Source: CAXNKH01 sp049296795 (GTDB lineage: Bacteria; Pseudomonadota; Gammaproteobacteria; Burkholderiales; Burkholderiaceae_C). From it: 64,000 nt of DNA. The first letter of the stretch is position 1, and every line of letters starts with the position of its first letter. The notes under the pieces are model-generated. The model saw nothing but the letters and a program-made list of their open reading frames with translations. It did no database searches and was not told the DNA's origin. The DNA is taken from assembly GCA_049296795.1 (NCBI GenBank), contig JBAQTC010000054.1:62001-126000 (forward strand). Reading direction: 5' to 3'. The position numbers and the translations under genes were made by a program. This document shows positions 16,488-24,139 of this stretch, piece by piece.

Positions 16488-17726
16488 ATGCAAATGGAAT
16501 TAGACTGGCCGCTCACTACCTGGAGCCTTCCTGTGAACCTGGTCGACAGCTTCGCCGATATATCGCGTTTCGTGCGCGTTCGGCGCGATATCCATTCGCA
16601 CCCCGAACTCGGTTTCGAGGAGCACCGAACCTCAAAAATCGTCGCTGATCTGTTGCGCGAGTGGGGCATCGAGGTCCATACCGGCGTTGCGGGCACGGGT
16701 GTGGTCGGCGTTCTGCGCTGCGGCGACGGTAAACGCAGCATCGGTCTGCGTGCCGACCTCGATGCCTTGCCCCTGCAAGAAGAGAACCATTTTCCGCACC
16801 GCTCGCAGCACGATGGCCGTATGCATGCCTGCGGTCATGACGGCCACACCACGATGCTACTGGCTGCAGCCTGGCATCTTGCGCAAGCACGTGACTTCAG
16901 CGGAACGGTGAACTTCATCTTCCAGCCGGCCGAGGAGATGGGCAAGGCTGGTGCGCTGAAGATGATCCAGGACGGCCTGTTCGAGCGTTTTCCTTGCGAT
17001 GCGGTGTTTGCGCTGCACAACTTTTCGATCGGCGCCGTGGGCAATTTCGCGTTGAACCATGGTGCGCTGATGGCCTCAAGCAATACCTGGCGAGTCGTCA
17101 TTACCGGGCGCGGCACCCATGCTTCCATGCCGCACACGGGCATCGACCCGGTCGGCGCGACGATTGACCTCGCCCAACAATTGCAGACGCTGGTTCCGCG
17201 TGTCGTCAATTCGACCGAGCGCGCCCTGCTGGCCGTGACGCAGTTACAAGGGTCGGATGCGCCAAATGTGATTCCGGACAAGGCATCGGTCGGCGGCACG
17301 GTGCGCACCTTCACCGTAGAAGCGCTTGATGCCATCGAAGCGGGATTGAACCGCCTGGCGACTGGAGTGGCCCAGGCGCACGGCTGCAGCGCAGCAATCA
17401 CTTTCCGCCGTGCGTCGCCGCCGGTGGTGAACCACGAAGCGCAGGCACGCTTCGCCGCTCAGGTCATGCGCGAGGTCGTCGGCGCAGACCGGGTCGATGA
17501 GAACTTTCCGGCCGTGATGGGGGCGGAAGACTTCGCCCACATGCTGCGCGTGAAACCGGGCTGCTATGCATTCATTGGCAATGGTGATGGTGGCCATCGG
17601 ATGCCCGACCACGGGTCGGGTCCCTGCATCATCCACAACACATCGTTCGATTTCAACGACGAGATCATCCCCGTCGGAGCCAGTTATTTCGTCCGTCTTG
17701 CCCAGCGCTGGCTGGCACAACCCTGA
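16488..17726 (+). CDS. M20 family metallo-hydrolase (hippurate hydrolase-like amidohydrolase)
   Basis: A 412-residue cytoplasmic M20D amidohydrolase, the group of hippurate hydrolases and IAA-amino-acid hydrolases, which cleave N-acyl amino acids. Metal-binding motifs are MHACGHDGHTTMLL near residues 105-118 and FQPAEE; a distal His lies in the C-terminal domain. The dimerisation domain shows GRGTHASMPHTGIDPV. The start is uncertain: ATG 16488 gives the longest form, and GTG 16533 would begin at VNLVDSFADI, closer to the family N-terminus. It precedes a Bug receptor by 9 bp. GC content looks higher than in flanking genes. Confidence 0.85.
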   Translation: MQMELDWPLTTWSLPVNLVDSFADISRFVRVRRDIHSHPELGFEEHRTSKIVADLLREWGIEVHTGVAGTGVVGVLRCGDGKRSIGLRADLDALPLQEENHFPHRSQHDGRMHACGHDGHTTMLLAAAWHLAQARDFSGTVNFIFQPAEEMGKAGALKMIQDGLFERFPCDAVFALHNFSIGAVGNFALNHGALMASSNTWRVVITGRGTHASMPHTGIDPVGATIDLAQQLQTLVPRVVNSTERALLAVTQLQGSDAPNVIPDKASVGGTVRTFTVEALDAIEAGLNRLATGVAQAHGCSAAITFRRASPPVVNHEAQARFAAQVMREVVGADRVDENFPAVMGAEDFAHMLRVKPGCYAFIGNGDGGHRMPDHGSGPCIIHNTSFDFNDEIIPVGASYFVRLAQRWLAQP

Positions 17727-17735
17727 GGAGTATCC

Positions 17736-18701
17736 ATGCCGTTCAAATTGTTTCGCAACGCCGCTTTCGCTCTTGTCATTGGCCTACTGGCGGGCCAGCA
17801 AGCGTTGGCTCAGCGCGTCATTCGGATCGTCGTGCCATTCGGGCCTGGCGCAGTGCAGGACACCATTGCTCGCATTTTCAACAACGAACTGGGGCAGGCG
17901 CTGGGTGCTTCGGTCATTGTGGAAAACCGTGCCGGCGCCGGCGGAACCATAGGCACTGCACTGGTCGCCAAAGCCGCGCCCGATGGCAACACCCTGGTCG
18001 TCGCGGCGGCCAGCCACACCCTGGCCGGCCACCTTTACGCCAAGCTGCCGTACGACCCAATCAAGGATTTTGTCGGCATCACCTACCTTGGCAACTCGGG
18101 CTATGTGATCGCCGTGCCGGGCAACATGGGCGTGAACAACATGGCTGACTATCTCAAGGCCATTCGCGCCAAGGGCGGCGCACCGATGAACTACGCCTCA
18201 GCGGGCAATGGGAGCGCCACGCACCTCGGCATGGCCTTCTTCCTGGCCAAGGCCGACGTGGCGATGCAGCACATCCCAATGAAATCGACCGGTGATGCGG
18301 TGAACGAAGTACTGGCCGGACGGGTGCAGGGCGTGACTTCATCGCTCGTCGGCGTCGTGCCGTTCAAGCAGGATGCACGCATCAAACTGCTGGCCTACAC
18401 CGGAACGCAACGTTCGCGATTCCTGCCGGAGCTGCCTACAGTTGCAGAGTCCGGAGTGGCCGGCTACAAGTTCGATTCCTGGATCGGCCTGTTGGCGCCC
18501 GCCGGTACGCCCAAAACAGAGGTGGAGAGAATCAATGCCGCGATGCAGAAGGTGCTGACTGATCCAGTGGTGCAGGACCGCTTCACGCGGCTGGGCGTTG
18601 AGACCGCGCCTATGAGCGCCGACGACTTCCAGAAATTGTTGCGCGCCGATTGGGACTCCGCCGGTGCGATCGTGAAAGCCTCGGGAGCGCGTATCGAGTG
18701 A
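17736..18701 (+). CDS. Bug family (tripartite tricarboxylate) solute-binding receptor
   Basis: A 321-residue periplasmic receptor of the Bug/TctC family, which binds carboxylates. A signal peptide covers residues 1-26 (ending QQALAQ), followed by the hallmark IVVPFGPGAVQDTIAR, then VENRAGAGGTIGT and the GVAGYKFDSWIGLLAPAGTP region. GAGGAG lies upstream of ATG 17736. It forms a two-gene unit with the M20 hydrolase, which suggests it binds the hydrolase's N-acyl amino acid or a product (inference). No TctA/TctB membrane genes are in the window, so it is an orphan receptor. Confidence 0.92.
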   Translation: MPFKLFRNAAFALVIGLLAGQQALAQRVIRIVVPFGPGAVQDTIARIFNNELGQALGASVIVENRAGAGGTIGTALVAKAAPDGNTLVVAAASHTLAGHLYAKLPYDPIKDFVGITYLGNSGYVIAVPGNMGVNNMADYLKAIRAKGGAPMNYASAGNGSATHLGMAFFLAKADVAMQHIPMKSTGDAVNEVLAGRVQGVTSSLVGVVPFKQDARIKLLAYTGTQRSRFLPELPTVAESGVAGYKFDSWIGLLAPAGTPKTEVERINAAMQKVLTDPVVQDRFTRLGVETAPMSADDFQKLLRADWDSAGAIVKASGARIE

Positions 18702-18797
18702 CTGGCAGGGCAACCGGGCCCGAGTTACAACGCTGACCTGTGAACCCGATCAACACCCCGCTGGCCTCTCGCGATCAAGGTTGATAGAGCTGCACTT

Positions 18798-20069
18798 TCA
18801 GCGTTGAAAGGCCAACGAAAAACCCGGTATGTAGGTTGTTAACAATAGAACAATCAACATCGCAATCACCATAGGCCAAATGGCTCGGGCAACGCGCGCC
18901 AAGGAAAGTCCGCTGATCGCCATGCCGACAAATAAACAGTATCCAATCGGTGGAGCGGCCATGCCAATAGAGACATTGGTCACGATGATGGCTCCGAAAT
19001 GGATGGGGTCTACGCCGAAACGATTGCCAATGGCAATCAGCATCGGGCCGAGTATGACCATGATGGCGATTTCATCCATTACAGCCGCCAGCAAAAAGAA
19101 CGCCACATTCAGCAGCAGCAACATCACCCACTTCTGCTGGATATTCTCACCCAGAAAAGTTGCCAGCTTCATTGCCAATTGCTCTTGCGCCACCAGGATT
19201 CCAAAGCCAGCGGAGACTGCAATGATGGCCATCACAATCGAACTGATTTTCATGGCGGAAAGCACGATGCGTGGCAAGTCTTTCAGCGCTATACGTTGCT
19301 CGACGCAGATACCCACCGCCAAGCTGTAGATGCAGGCCACAGCAGCCGACTCGGTCGGGGTAAAGATTCCCGCGTAAATACCACCGAGCACGATGATCGG
19401 TGCCATCAATGCCCACTTGCCCTCCCAAACTGCCTTAAGGACTTCATTTGAAGTTGCCCGTGCAATCCGGGGCAGCTTATCGCTTTGGGCTCGCAAGGCC
19501 ACCACAATCATCAAGGCAAGTGCCATGACCAAACCCGGCACCACACCGGAGAGGAAGAGCTTGGAAATCGATTGCTCCGCAATCACGCCCCAGATCACAA
19601 AAGCAATCGACGGTGGTATCAGTGGGGCAAGAACGCCCGCCGATACTGAAAGTGCTGTCGCATAAGCGCCGTCATAACCCCTTTCGATCATGGCCGGAAT
19701 CATGATGGCACCGATTGCTGCGGTAGTTGCTGGTGCCGACCCTGAGATGGCCGCAAAAATAATTGCGGCCAGAATAGTGACGTGGCCCATGCCACCGGGT
19801 AAATGGCGAACAAAAACATCGGCCACCGCCACCAAACGACGCGATAAACCACCGGCTGTCATCAGTTCCCCAGCCAGCATGAAAAATGGAATCGCCAGCA
19901 GACTGAAAGACTGGGTTCCGGCAATCAGCGTTTGCGGCAGAAGTATCGATGGGATGTCCATGCTGATCAACACGGCAACCACACTCAAACCAATGGCGAA
20001 AACAAAAGGTACGCCGATGGCCATCATCAGCGCAAAACCCGCCGTCAAAATCCAAACCGTCAGGTTCAT
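18798..20069 (-). CDS. TRAP transporter large permease, DctM family
   Basis: A 423-residue inner-membrane protein with about 12 hydrophobic segments, the sodium- or proton-coupled subunit of a TRAP importer. Typical DctM parts are VPFVFAIGLS, QSFSLLAIPFFMLAGELM, GSAPATTAAIGAIMIPAM and the FTPTESAAVACIYSL loop. The start ATG overlaps the dctQ stop by 4 bp (20066-20069). It ends the minus-strand block running from the TonB receptor. Substrate unknown; carboxylates are usual. Confidence 0.92.
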   Translation of the reverse strand: MNLTVWILTAGFALMMAIGVPFVFAIGLSVVAVLISMDIPSILLPQTLIAGTQSFSLLAIPFFMLAGELMTAGGLSRRLVAVADVFVRHLPGGMGHVTILAAIIFAAISGSAPATTAAIGAIMIPAMIERGYDGAYATALSVSAGVLAPLIPPSIAFVIWGVIAEQSISKLFLSGVVPGLVMALALMIVVALRAQSDKLPRIARATSNEVLKAVWEGKWALMAPIIVLGGIYAGIFTPTESAAVACIYSLAVGICVEQRIALKDLPRIVLSAMKISSIVMAIIAVSAGFGILVAQEQLAMKLATFLGENIQQKWVMLLLLNVAFFLLAAVMDEIAIMVILGPMLIAIGNRFGVDPIHFGAIIVTNVSIGMAAPPIGYCLFVGMAISGLSLARVARAIWPMVIAMLIVLLLTTYIPGFSLAFQR

Positions 20070-20581
20070 TGCGTCGACTTTCTATCCGACTGAATTGCTT
20101 TGTTGCTGGAAATATTCCAAAAAAACTGTTCCAGGGCAAAGAAAAACACCAGCGCCCCACACACTGGCGCTGCGAAATTTAGAACGTAAATTGGGTAAGC
20201 GATGGCGGCCGAGACAGTACTTGCCGTTTCCAGAAGGTAAGTGGTACCTCCCATGCACAGGAAAGCCCCGAACCCGGCAGTCATCAACAAGACCAGGCAA
20301 TTCAGAGTCTCCGACCAGCTGCGTGAAAGTTGATTGGCCAATAGGTCAATCCGAGCATGAAAAGCTTGCCGAACACCCAGCGCCAGCATGAGCAAGCTGA
20401 CCCAGGTGAAACACAACAATGCGAGTTCCTCAGTCCACGAAGGTGGCCGATTGAAGACATAACGCATGAAGATCTGCCACCCAATCGAGGTCAGCATGAC
20501 CAGAGTCAGGCTGACTACGACTGCAGTGACTATTCGAACAAGGAAATCGGATACTTTGCCCAGCCAGCCGATCCAGGGCAT
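20066..20581 (-). CDS. TRAP transporter small permease, DctQ family
   Basis: A 171-residue inner-membrane protein with four hydrophobic helices, the small TRAP subunit. DctQ-type features are QIFMRYVFNRPPSWTEELAL and the conserved HARIDLLANQLS loop. ATG 20581 overlaps the dctP stop (TGATG) by one base; a GTG three bases upstream is an alternative start. It links dctP and dctM in one unit. Confidence 0.88.
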   Translation of the reverse strand: MPWIGWLGKVSDFLVRIVTAVVVSLTLVMLTSIGWQIFMRYVFNRPPSWTEELALLCFTWVSLLMLALGVRQAFHARIDLLANQLSRSWSETLNCLVLLMTAGFGAFLCMGGTTYLLETASTVSAAIAYPIYVLNFAAPVCGALVFFFALEQFFWNISSNKAIQSDRKSTQ

Positions 20582-21576
20582 CACTTGACTAGTTCGAGGG
20601 TCGATGCCAATAGATCGGCACCGATACTGGTACGAAACTTTTCATACATCGGGGCAACCGATTTGCGGAAAGCTGCTGCATCAGAAATGTTATTCACCTT
20701 CATTCCCTTGGATTGAAGGGCGGTCAACAAATGTTTTGCATTGTCGGCGGCCGTCTTGCGCTGTTCACTGACTGCCAGTTTGGCCGTTTCAAATACCGCT
20801 TTACGTTGATCAGGCGTCAGCTTGTCCAGGGTCCGCTTGCTCATGAGCAAAGGAATCGCTGAGTAAGTGTGGTTGGTCAAGGACAAGAACTTGGTTACTT
20901 CGTAGTATTTACTGGCATCGATCACCGCCAGCGGTATTTCCAAGCCATCAATAGTTCCTTGTTGTACCGCTGTAAAAGTCTCACCCCAAGCCATTGGAAC
21001 GGCCGATCCGCCAAGCGAGTTAAACATATCAATGAAAACTGGATTTTGCATGACGCGATACTTCACACCGGTCACATCAGAAGGTTGTTGAACGGGTTTT
21101 TTATTGTTGATCATGTTTCTGAACCCGCCCTCCATGTACCCCAATAAAACGATTCCTTTTGAATCTAGTTTTTTGGCCAGTTCAGCTCCTATTTTTCCAT
21201 CAAGGACCTTGTGAGCTTGTGCTTCATTCGAATACAAAAAAGGCAGGTCGTTGAGCTGGAAAGCTGTTTCAATCTGGGCAACCACCGCATTGGTGATGAT
21301 GGCTGCATCAACTGTCCCGAATCGGAGTCCTTCGAGCATCGGTTTTTCATCACCCAGTTGCCGGTTCGGGTAAAGCTGGACTTCAATGCTGCCTTTGCTT
21401 GCCGCCTCCAGCGCCGCCTTATAAGCGCGGGCACCGATGGCATAGGGATCCTGGGCCCCATCGGAGGAGGTCCAACCTAATTTAATAACTGTCTTGGTCT
21501 GCGCGATGGTCACAGGCGCGAACAGCAGCATGGCCAAACAAGCGCTCAAGCCAGTAATAACAAGTCTTTTTTTCAT
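20581..21576 (-). CDS. TRAP transporter solute-binding protein, DctP family
   Basis: A 331-residue periplasmic receptor of a TRAP system. AAGGAG lies upstream of ATG 21576, and a Sec signal peptide covers about residues 1-25 (ending TIAQ). Hallmarks are YPNRQLGDEKPMLEGLRFGT and the carboxylate-binding region GVKYRVMQNPVFIDMF, whose Arg usually salt-bridges the ligand's carboxylate, then MAWGETFTAVQQGTIDGLE. It lies downstream of the LigI-type hydrolase gene and upstream of dctQ and dctM. Ligand unknown, probably a mono- or dicarboxylate handled by the neighbouring enzymes. Confidence 0.92.
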   Translation of the reverse strand: MKKRLVITGLSACLAMLLFAPVTIAQTKTVIKLGWTSSDGAQDPYAIGARAYKAALEAASKGSIEVQLYPNRQLGDEKPMLEGLRFGTVDAAIITNAVVAQIETAFQLNDLPFLYSNEAQAHKVLDGKIGAELAKKLDSKGIVLLGYMEGGFRNMINNKKPVQQPSDVTGVKYRVMQNPVFIDMFNSLGGSAVPMAWGETFTAVQQGTIDGLEIPLAVIDASKYYEVTKFLSLTNHTYSAIPLLMSKRTLDKLTPDQRKAVFETAKLAVSEQRKTAADNAKHLLTALQSKGMKVNNISDAAAFRKSVAPMYEKFRTSIGADLLASTLELVK

Positions 21577-21618
21577 GAAGTTGTCTCCTTTAATTTATCA
21601 ACTTAAACAATTTGGGCA

Positions 21619-22449
21619 TCAGCTCGCTATTGAATCTCGCCAATAAAGCTGTTTTGGATTGTGAACCAAAACCTGTTCACGTAACGAGGCCTCAGGAAGC
21701 CATTCGAAAACCAACTCAACCAGTCGCCCGTCGGTGGGAACCGGATAATGGGGCGAAGGATGAGGCCAGTCGGTCCCCCAGACCAGCTGTTTACAGTTCG
21801 CTTCCAACAATTGATCAACCACAGGTCGAACATCCAGATAAGCTGGGGAAGCTGCGGAAATTCTGTAAGGCCCAGACAACTTGACCCAGGCGCGCCCCTC
21901 TTTGAGCAAACTCAGCACATTCGAAAAACCAGGTGCAGCGGTCAATTCCTGGGCCTCATGGTGTCCCATGTGATCAATGACCACTTCCACACCCATCTCG
22001 CAGACCTTCTGAGCAAGCTCAGGATCCTTCTCAATATCAATCAGCAATTGCAAATGCCAGCCAAATGGTTTTATTTTTTCTACGATTTGTCGGATGCCAG
22101 CAATTCCTGGCCCCCCTTTAAATAAGGCATTGACTCTGGCCCCTCGGGCCCCTAGAGCGTGCCAACGCGCAATGTCATTTTCAGAGGTGTCCGGATAAAC
22201 CACAGCCACCCCGCGCAGCCAGTCTTGATTTTCACGCAATGCATCTTCGAAGCTTTGATGATCTGCACCATAAACACTGGGATGAACCAGCACCGCGCAA
22301 TCAATCCCGTACGCCTTACGCAGGTTGTTGTAGTCCAGCAGCAATGCATCCGTTGGGGTGTAACTTCGACTCGGCGCAAAAGAATAACGCGATTGATCAA
22401 AGAAATGGAAATGTGTGTCGCAGGAACCAGGTGGCAAAACAAGCATCAT
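21619..22449 (-). CDS. LigI-like (2-pyrone-4,6-dicarboxylate lactonase type) amidohydrolase
   Basis: A 276-residue metal-dependent TIM-barrel hydrolase of the COG3618/amidohydrolase-2 group, whose known members include LigI, which opens 2-pyrone-4,6-dicarboxylate. The N-terminal PPGSCDTHFHFFD gives the first His pair. AVLVHPSVYGADHQ, VVIDHMGHH and LVWGTDWPHPSPH follow; the Asp in the last is the catalytic residue of the family. Start: adjacent ATGs at 22449 and 22446, 17 bp after the isomerase gene. It is cytoplasmic. The exact lactone is not certain, because no protocatechuate 4,5-cleavage genes are nearby. Confidence 0.8.
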   Translation of the reverse strand: MMLVLPPGSCDTHFHFFDQSRYSFAPSRSYTPTDALLLDYNNLRKAYGIDCAVLVHPSVYGADHQSFEDALRENQDWLRGVAVVYPDTSENDIARWHALGARGARVNALFKGGPGIAGIRQIVEKIKPFGWHLQLLIDIEKDPELAQKVCEMGVEVVIDHMGHHEAQELTAAPGFSNVLSLLKEGRAWVKLSGPYRISAASPAYLDVRPVVDQLLEANCKQLVWGTDWPHPSPHYPVPTDGRLVELVFEWLPEASLREQVLVHNPKQLYWRDSIAS

Positions 22450-22466
22450 TGGTCTCAGTGATATTT

Positions 22467-23201
22467 TTAAAATTTCAGATCGTGATCGAACAAATGGCCC
22501 AAGCCAGATTGATGCTGGCTGATTCCATTCTTGCGCAAAGCATACCAAACCATGACCTGATTGCTGGTGATCACCGGGCGCTTCAAAAGGGCTTCAATTT
22601 TCTCAATGGATTCGATTGACTTGACCGCAGTACAACTAATGAAATAAGCATCGGCCAGTGGATGTTGGTGTTCGATGGCCAAGTCTAGCCAGATCTGCTC
22701 GGGTAACCGTGCCATGTCCTTGTTGCTATTGATGCCTAAACCAACTTGTTTCAAAACCTTGAATCCATGGTGCTCCAGAAAAGCGCATTCCCTGGCATTG
22801 ACCTCCGGTAGATAGGGCGTCAGAAGAACAATGTTCTTCGTATTCAGGGACTTCAATCCTGCCACGATAGCCTCTGAAGTGGAGAAAGTCGGTTTGCCAC
22901 TGGCTTGAGCAATCCGACGCTGAATGTCATTGCCCATGTCCGGACTGAAGGTGCTTACTGCGGTGCAATGAAAAATAATTTCATCGACATCTGCATCGGC
23001 CAACAAACCAGCGCCAGCTTCCACCTGACGTGACATTTCCAGCAACTCATATTCTGAACTGCCGCGCAATTCCAAACGGGTAATCAAGGCAACAACCCCT
23101 CTAGGCAGCATCGCATGTATTTGGGGCTCAGCTATCACGTTTCCGGATGGAATCAGGATGCCTAGCCGCAGTCGACTTCCGTAATCGATTGAAGTCTCCA
23201 T
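22467..23201 (-). CDS. Maleate isomerase / arylmalonate decarboxylase family (Asp/Glu racemase superfamily)
   Basis: A 244-residue cytoplasmic enzyme of the superfamily of maleate cis-trans isomerase, arylmalonate decarboxylase and Asp/Glu racemase. The N-terminal LGILIPSGNVIAEPQIHAML is the family carboxylate-binding signature. Both catalytic Cys positions are filled, Cys79 in FHCTAVST and Cys190 in ISCTAVKS, which favours a maleate isomerase or racemase over arylmalonate decarboxylase, which keeps only the second Cys. Its ATG overlaps the upstream stop by one base (TGATG). It would act on a dicarboxylate delivered by the cluster's transporter (inference). Confidence 0.82.
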   Translation of the reverse strand: METSIDYGSRLRLGILIPSGNVIAEPQIHAMLPRGVVALITRLELRGSSEYELLEMSRQVEAGAGLLADADVDEIIFHCTAVSTFSPDMGNDIQRRIAQASGKPTFSTSEAIVAGLKSLNTKNIVLLTPYLPEVNARECAFLEHHGFKVLKQVGLGINSNKDMARLPEQIWLDLAIEHQHPLADAYFISCTAVKSIESIEKIEALLKRPVITSNQVMVWYALRKNGISQHQSGLGHLFDHDLKF

Positions 23202-24139
23202 CAGTGTCGCCCCAGGTCTCGGCCAGCCTGATCTATCCAGCGGGAATTGATGTAATCCTGACCTGGTTTGTCAGCGCGTGACGGCAATGAACGTATCAAC
23301 GCACTGGTATCTATCAAGGCCTGTACGGCCAAGGGATTGGCGGCTCCATCGCGAGGAAAAATCTCTGCCTGGGTGTACTCGACCCAGGCACGATCAGCGT
23401 AATCGGACGCTATCCCGGTTTCCCTCATCGCAATGTTTCGAACCCCCTCTTGGTTTTGATAAAACCATTCATGGGCGACCAGGAAAGCTCTCAGGAACGC
23501 AATGAGGTCTTCTGAATTGTTCTGCGCCCAGCGGTTGGACACATTTAACGAGGTGAACTGAAACCATGGAAATTGATCTCGAGGCTCACAAAGAGAATTG
23601 AACCCTTGGTCAACTGCCATATAGTTCAGCGGCGCTCCTTGGAGTCCTGCATCAATTTCTCCAGTTTGAAGCCCTTCCCAGCGCGCCAAAATGGGGCCTA
23701 CTGCTTTCAGCTGGTAATCATTCGGGTAATGAAGGCCATGCGATGCCATGATTTTCATGACCAGGGATGAGCTGCCAGACTCGATAGAGGAGACGCCAAT
23801 CGTTTTTCCACGCAAATTCTCAAAGGACCTGATGTGCTTGCCGGAGATAAATGAAAACGGGAGCCGATTGACATTACCGGCAACAATTTCCAAATCCCCC
23901 CCATTTTCCTGGTCAAGAATGATTTGTTCAGTCACGCCCAAGGCCAAGTCAAGTTGACCTTCTTTTAGTCCTCGCCAAACCGCATCGATCGGCTCGAAGA
24001 GTTCTACTGAAACATCCAGATTTTCCTTTCGAAATAGGTTCTGGCTTAGTCCAATCCAAAGAGGAAGATTGAAGTAATTCCTTGATACTGCCCCAACTCT
24101 AAGTTTTCTCAATGCAACTCTCCACGAAATTGAACCCAT
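23201..24139 (-). CDS. NMT1/THI5-like protein without signal peptide
   Basis: A 312-residue protein of the NMT1/SsuA-like type II binding-protein fold, with LPLWIGLSQNLFRKENLDV, GLKEGQLDLALGVTEQI and LRGKTIGVSSIESGSS. No signal peptide is visible, and no matching permease or ATPase is nearby, so it may be cytoplasmic; enzymes such as THI5 and 4,5-dihydroxyphthalate decarboxylase share this fold (family knowledge). The start is either ATG 24139, overlapping the TonB-receptor stop (TAATG), or TTG 24112, which has GGAGAG 5 nt upstream and gives MRKLRVGAVS. The gene is coupled to the isomerase downstream. Function unassigned. Confidence 0.7.
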   Translation of the reverse strand: MGSISWRVALRKLRVGAVSRNYFNLPLWIGLSQNLFRKENLDVSVELFEPIDAVWRGLKEGQLDLALGVTEQIILDQENGGDLEIVAGNVNRLPFSFISGKHIRSFENLRGKTIGVSSIESGSSSLVMKIMASHGLHYPNDYQLKAVGPILARWEGLQTGEIDAGLQGAPLNYMAVDQGFNSLCEPRDQFPWFQFTSLNVSNRWAQNNSEDLIAFLRAFLVAHEWFYQNQEGVRNIAMRETGIASDYADRAWVEYTQAEIFPRDGAANPLAVQALIDTSALIRSLPSRADKPGQDYINSRWIDQAGRDLGRH

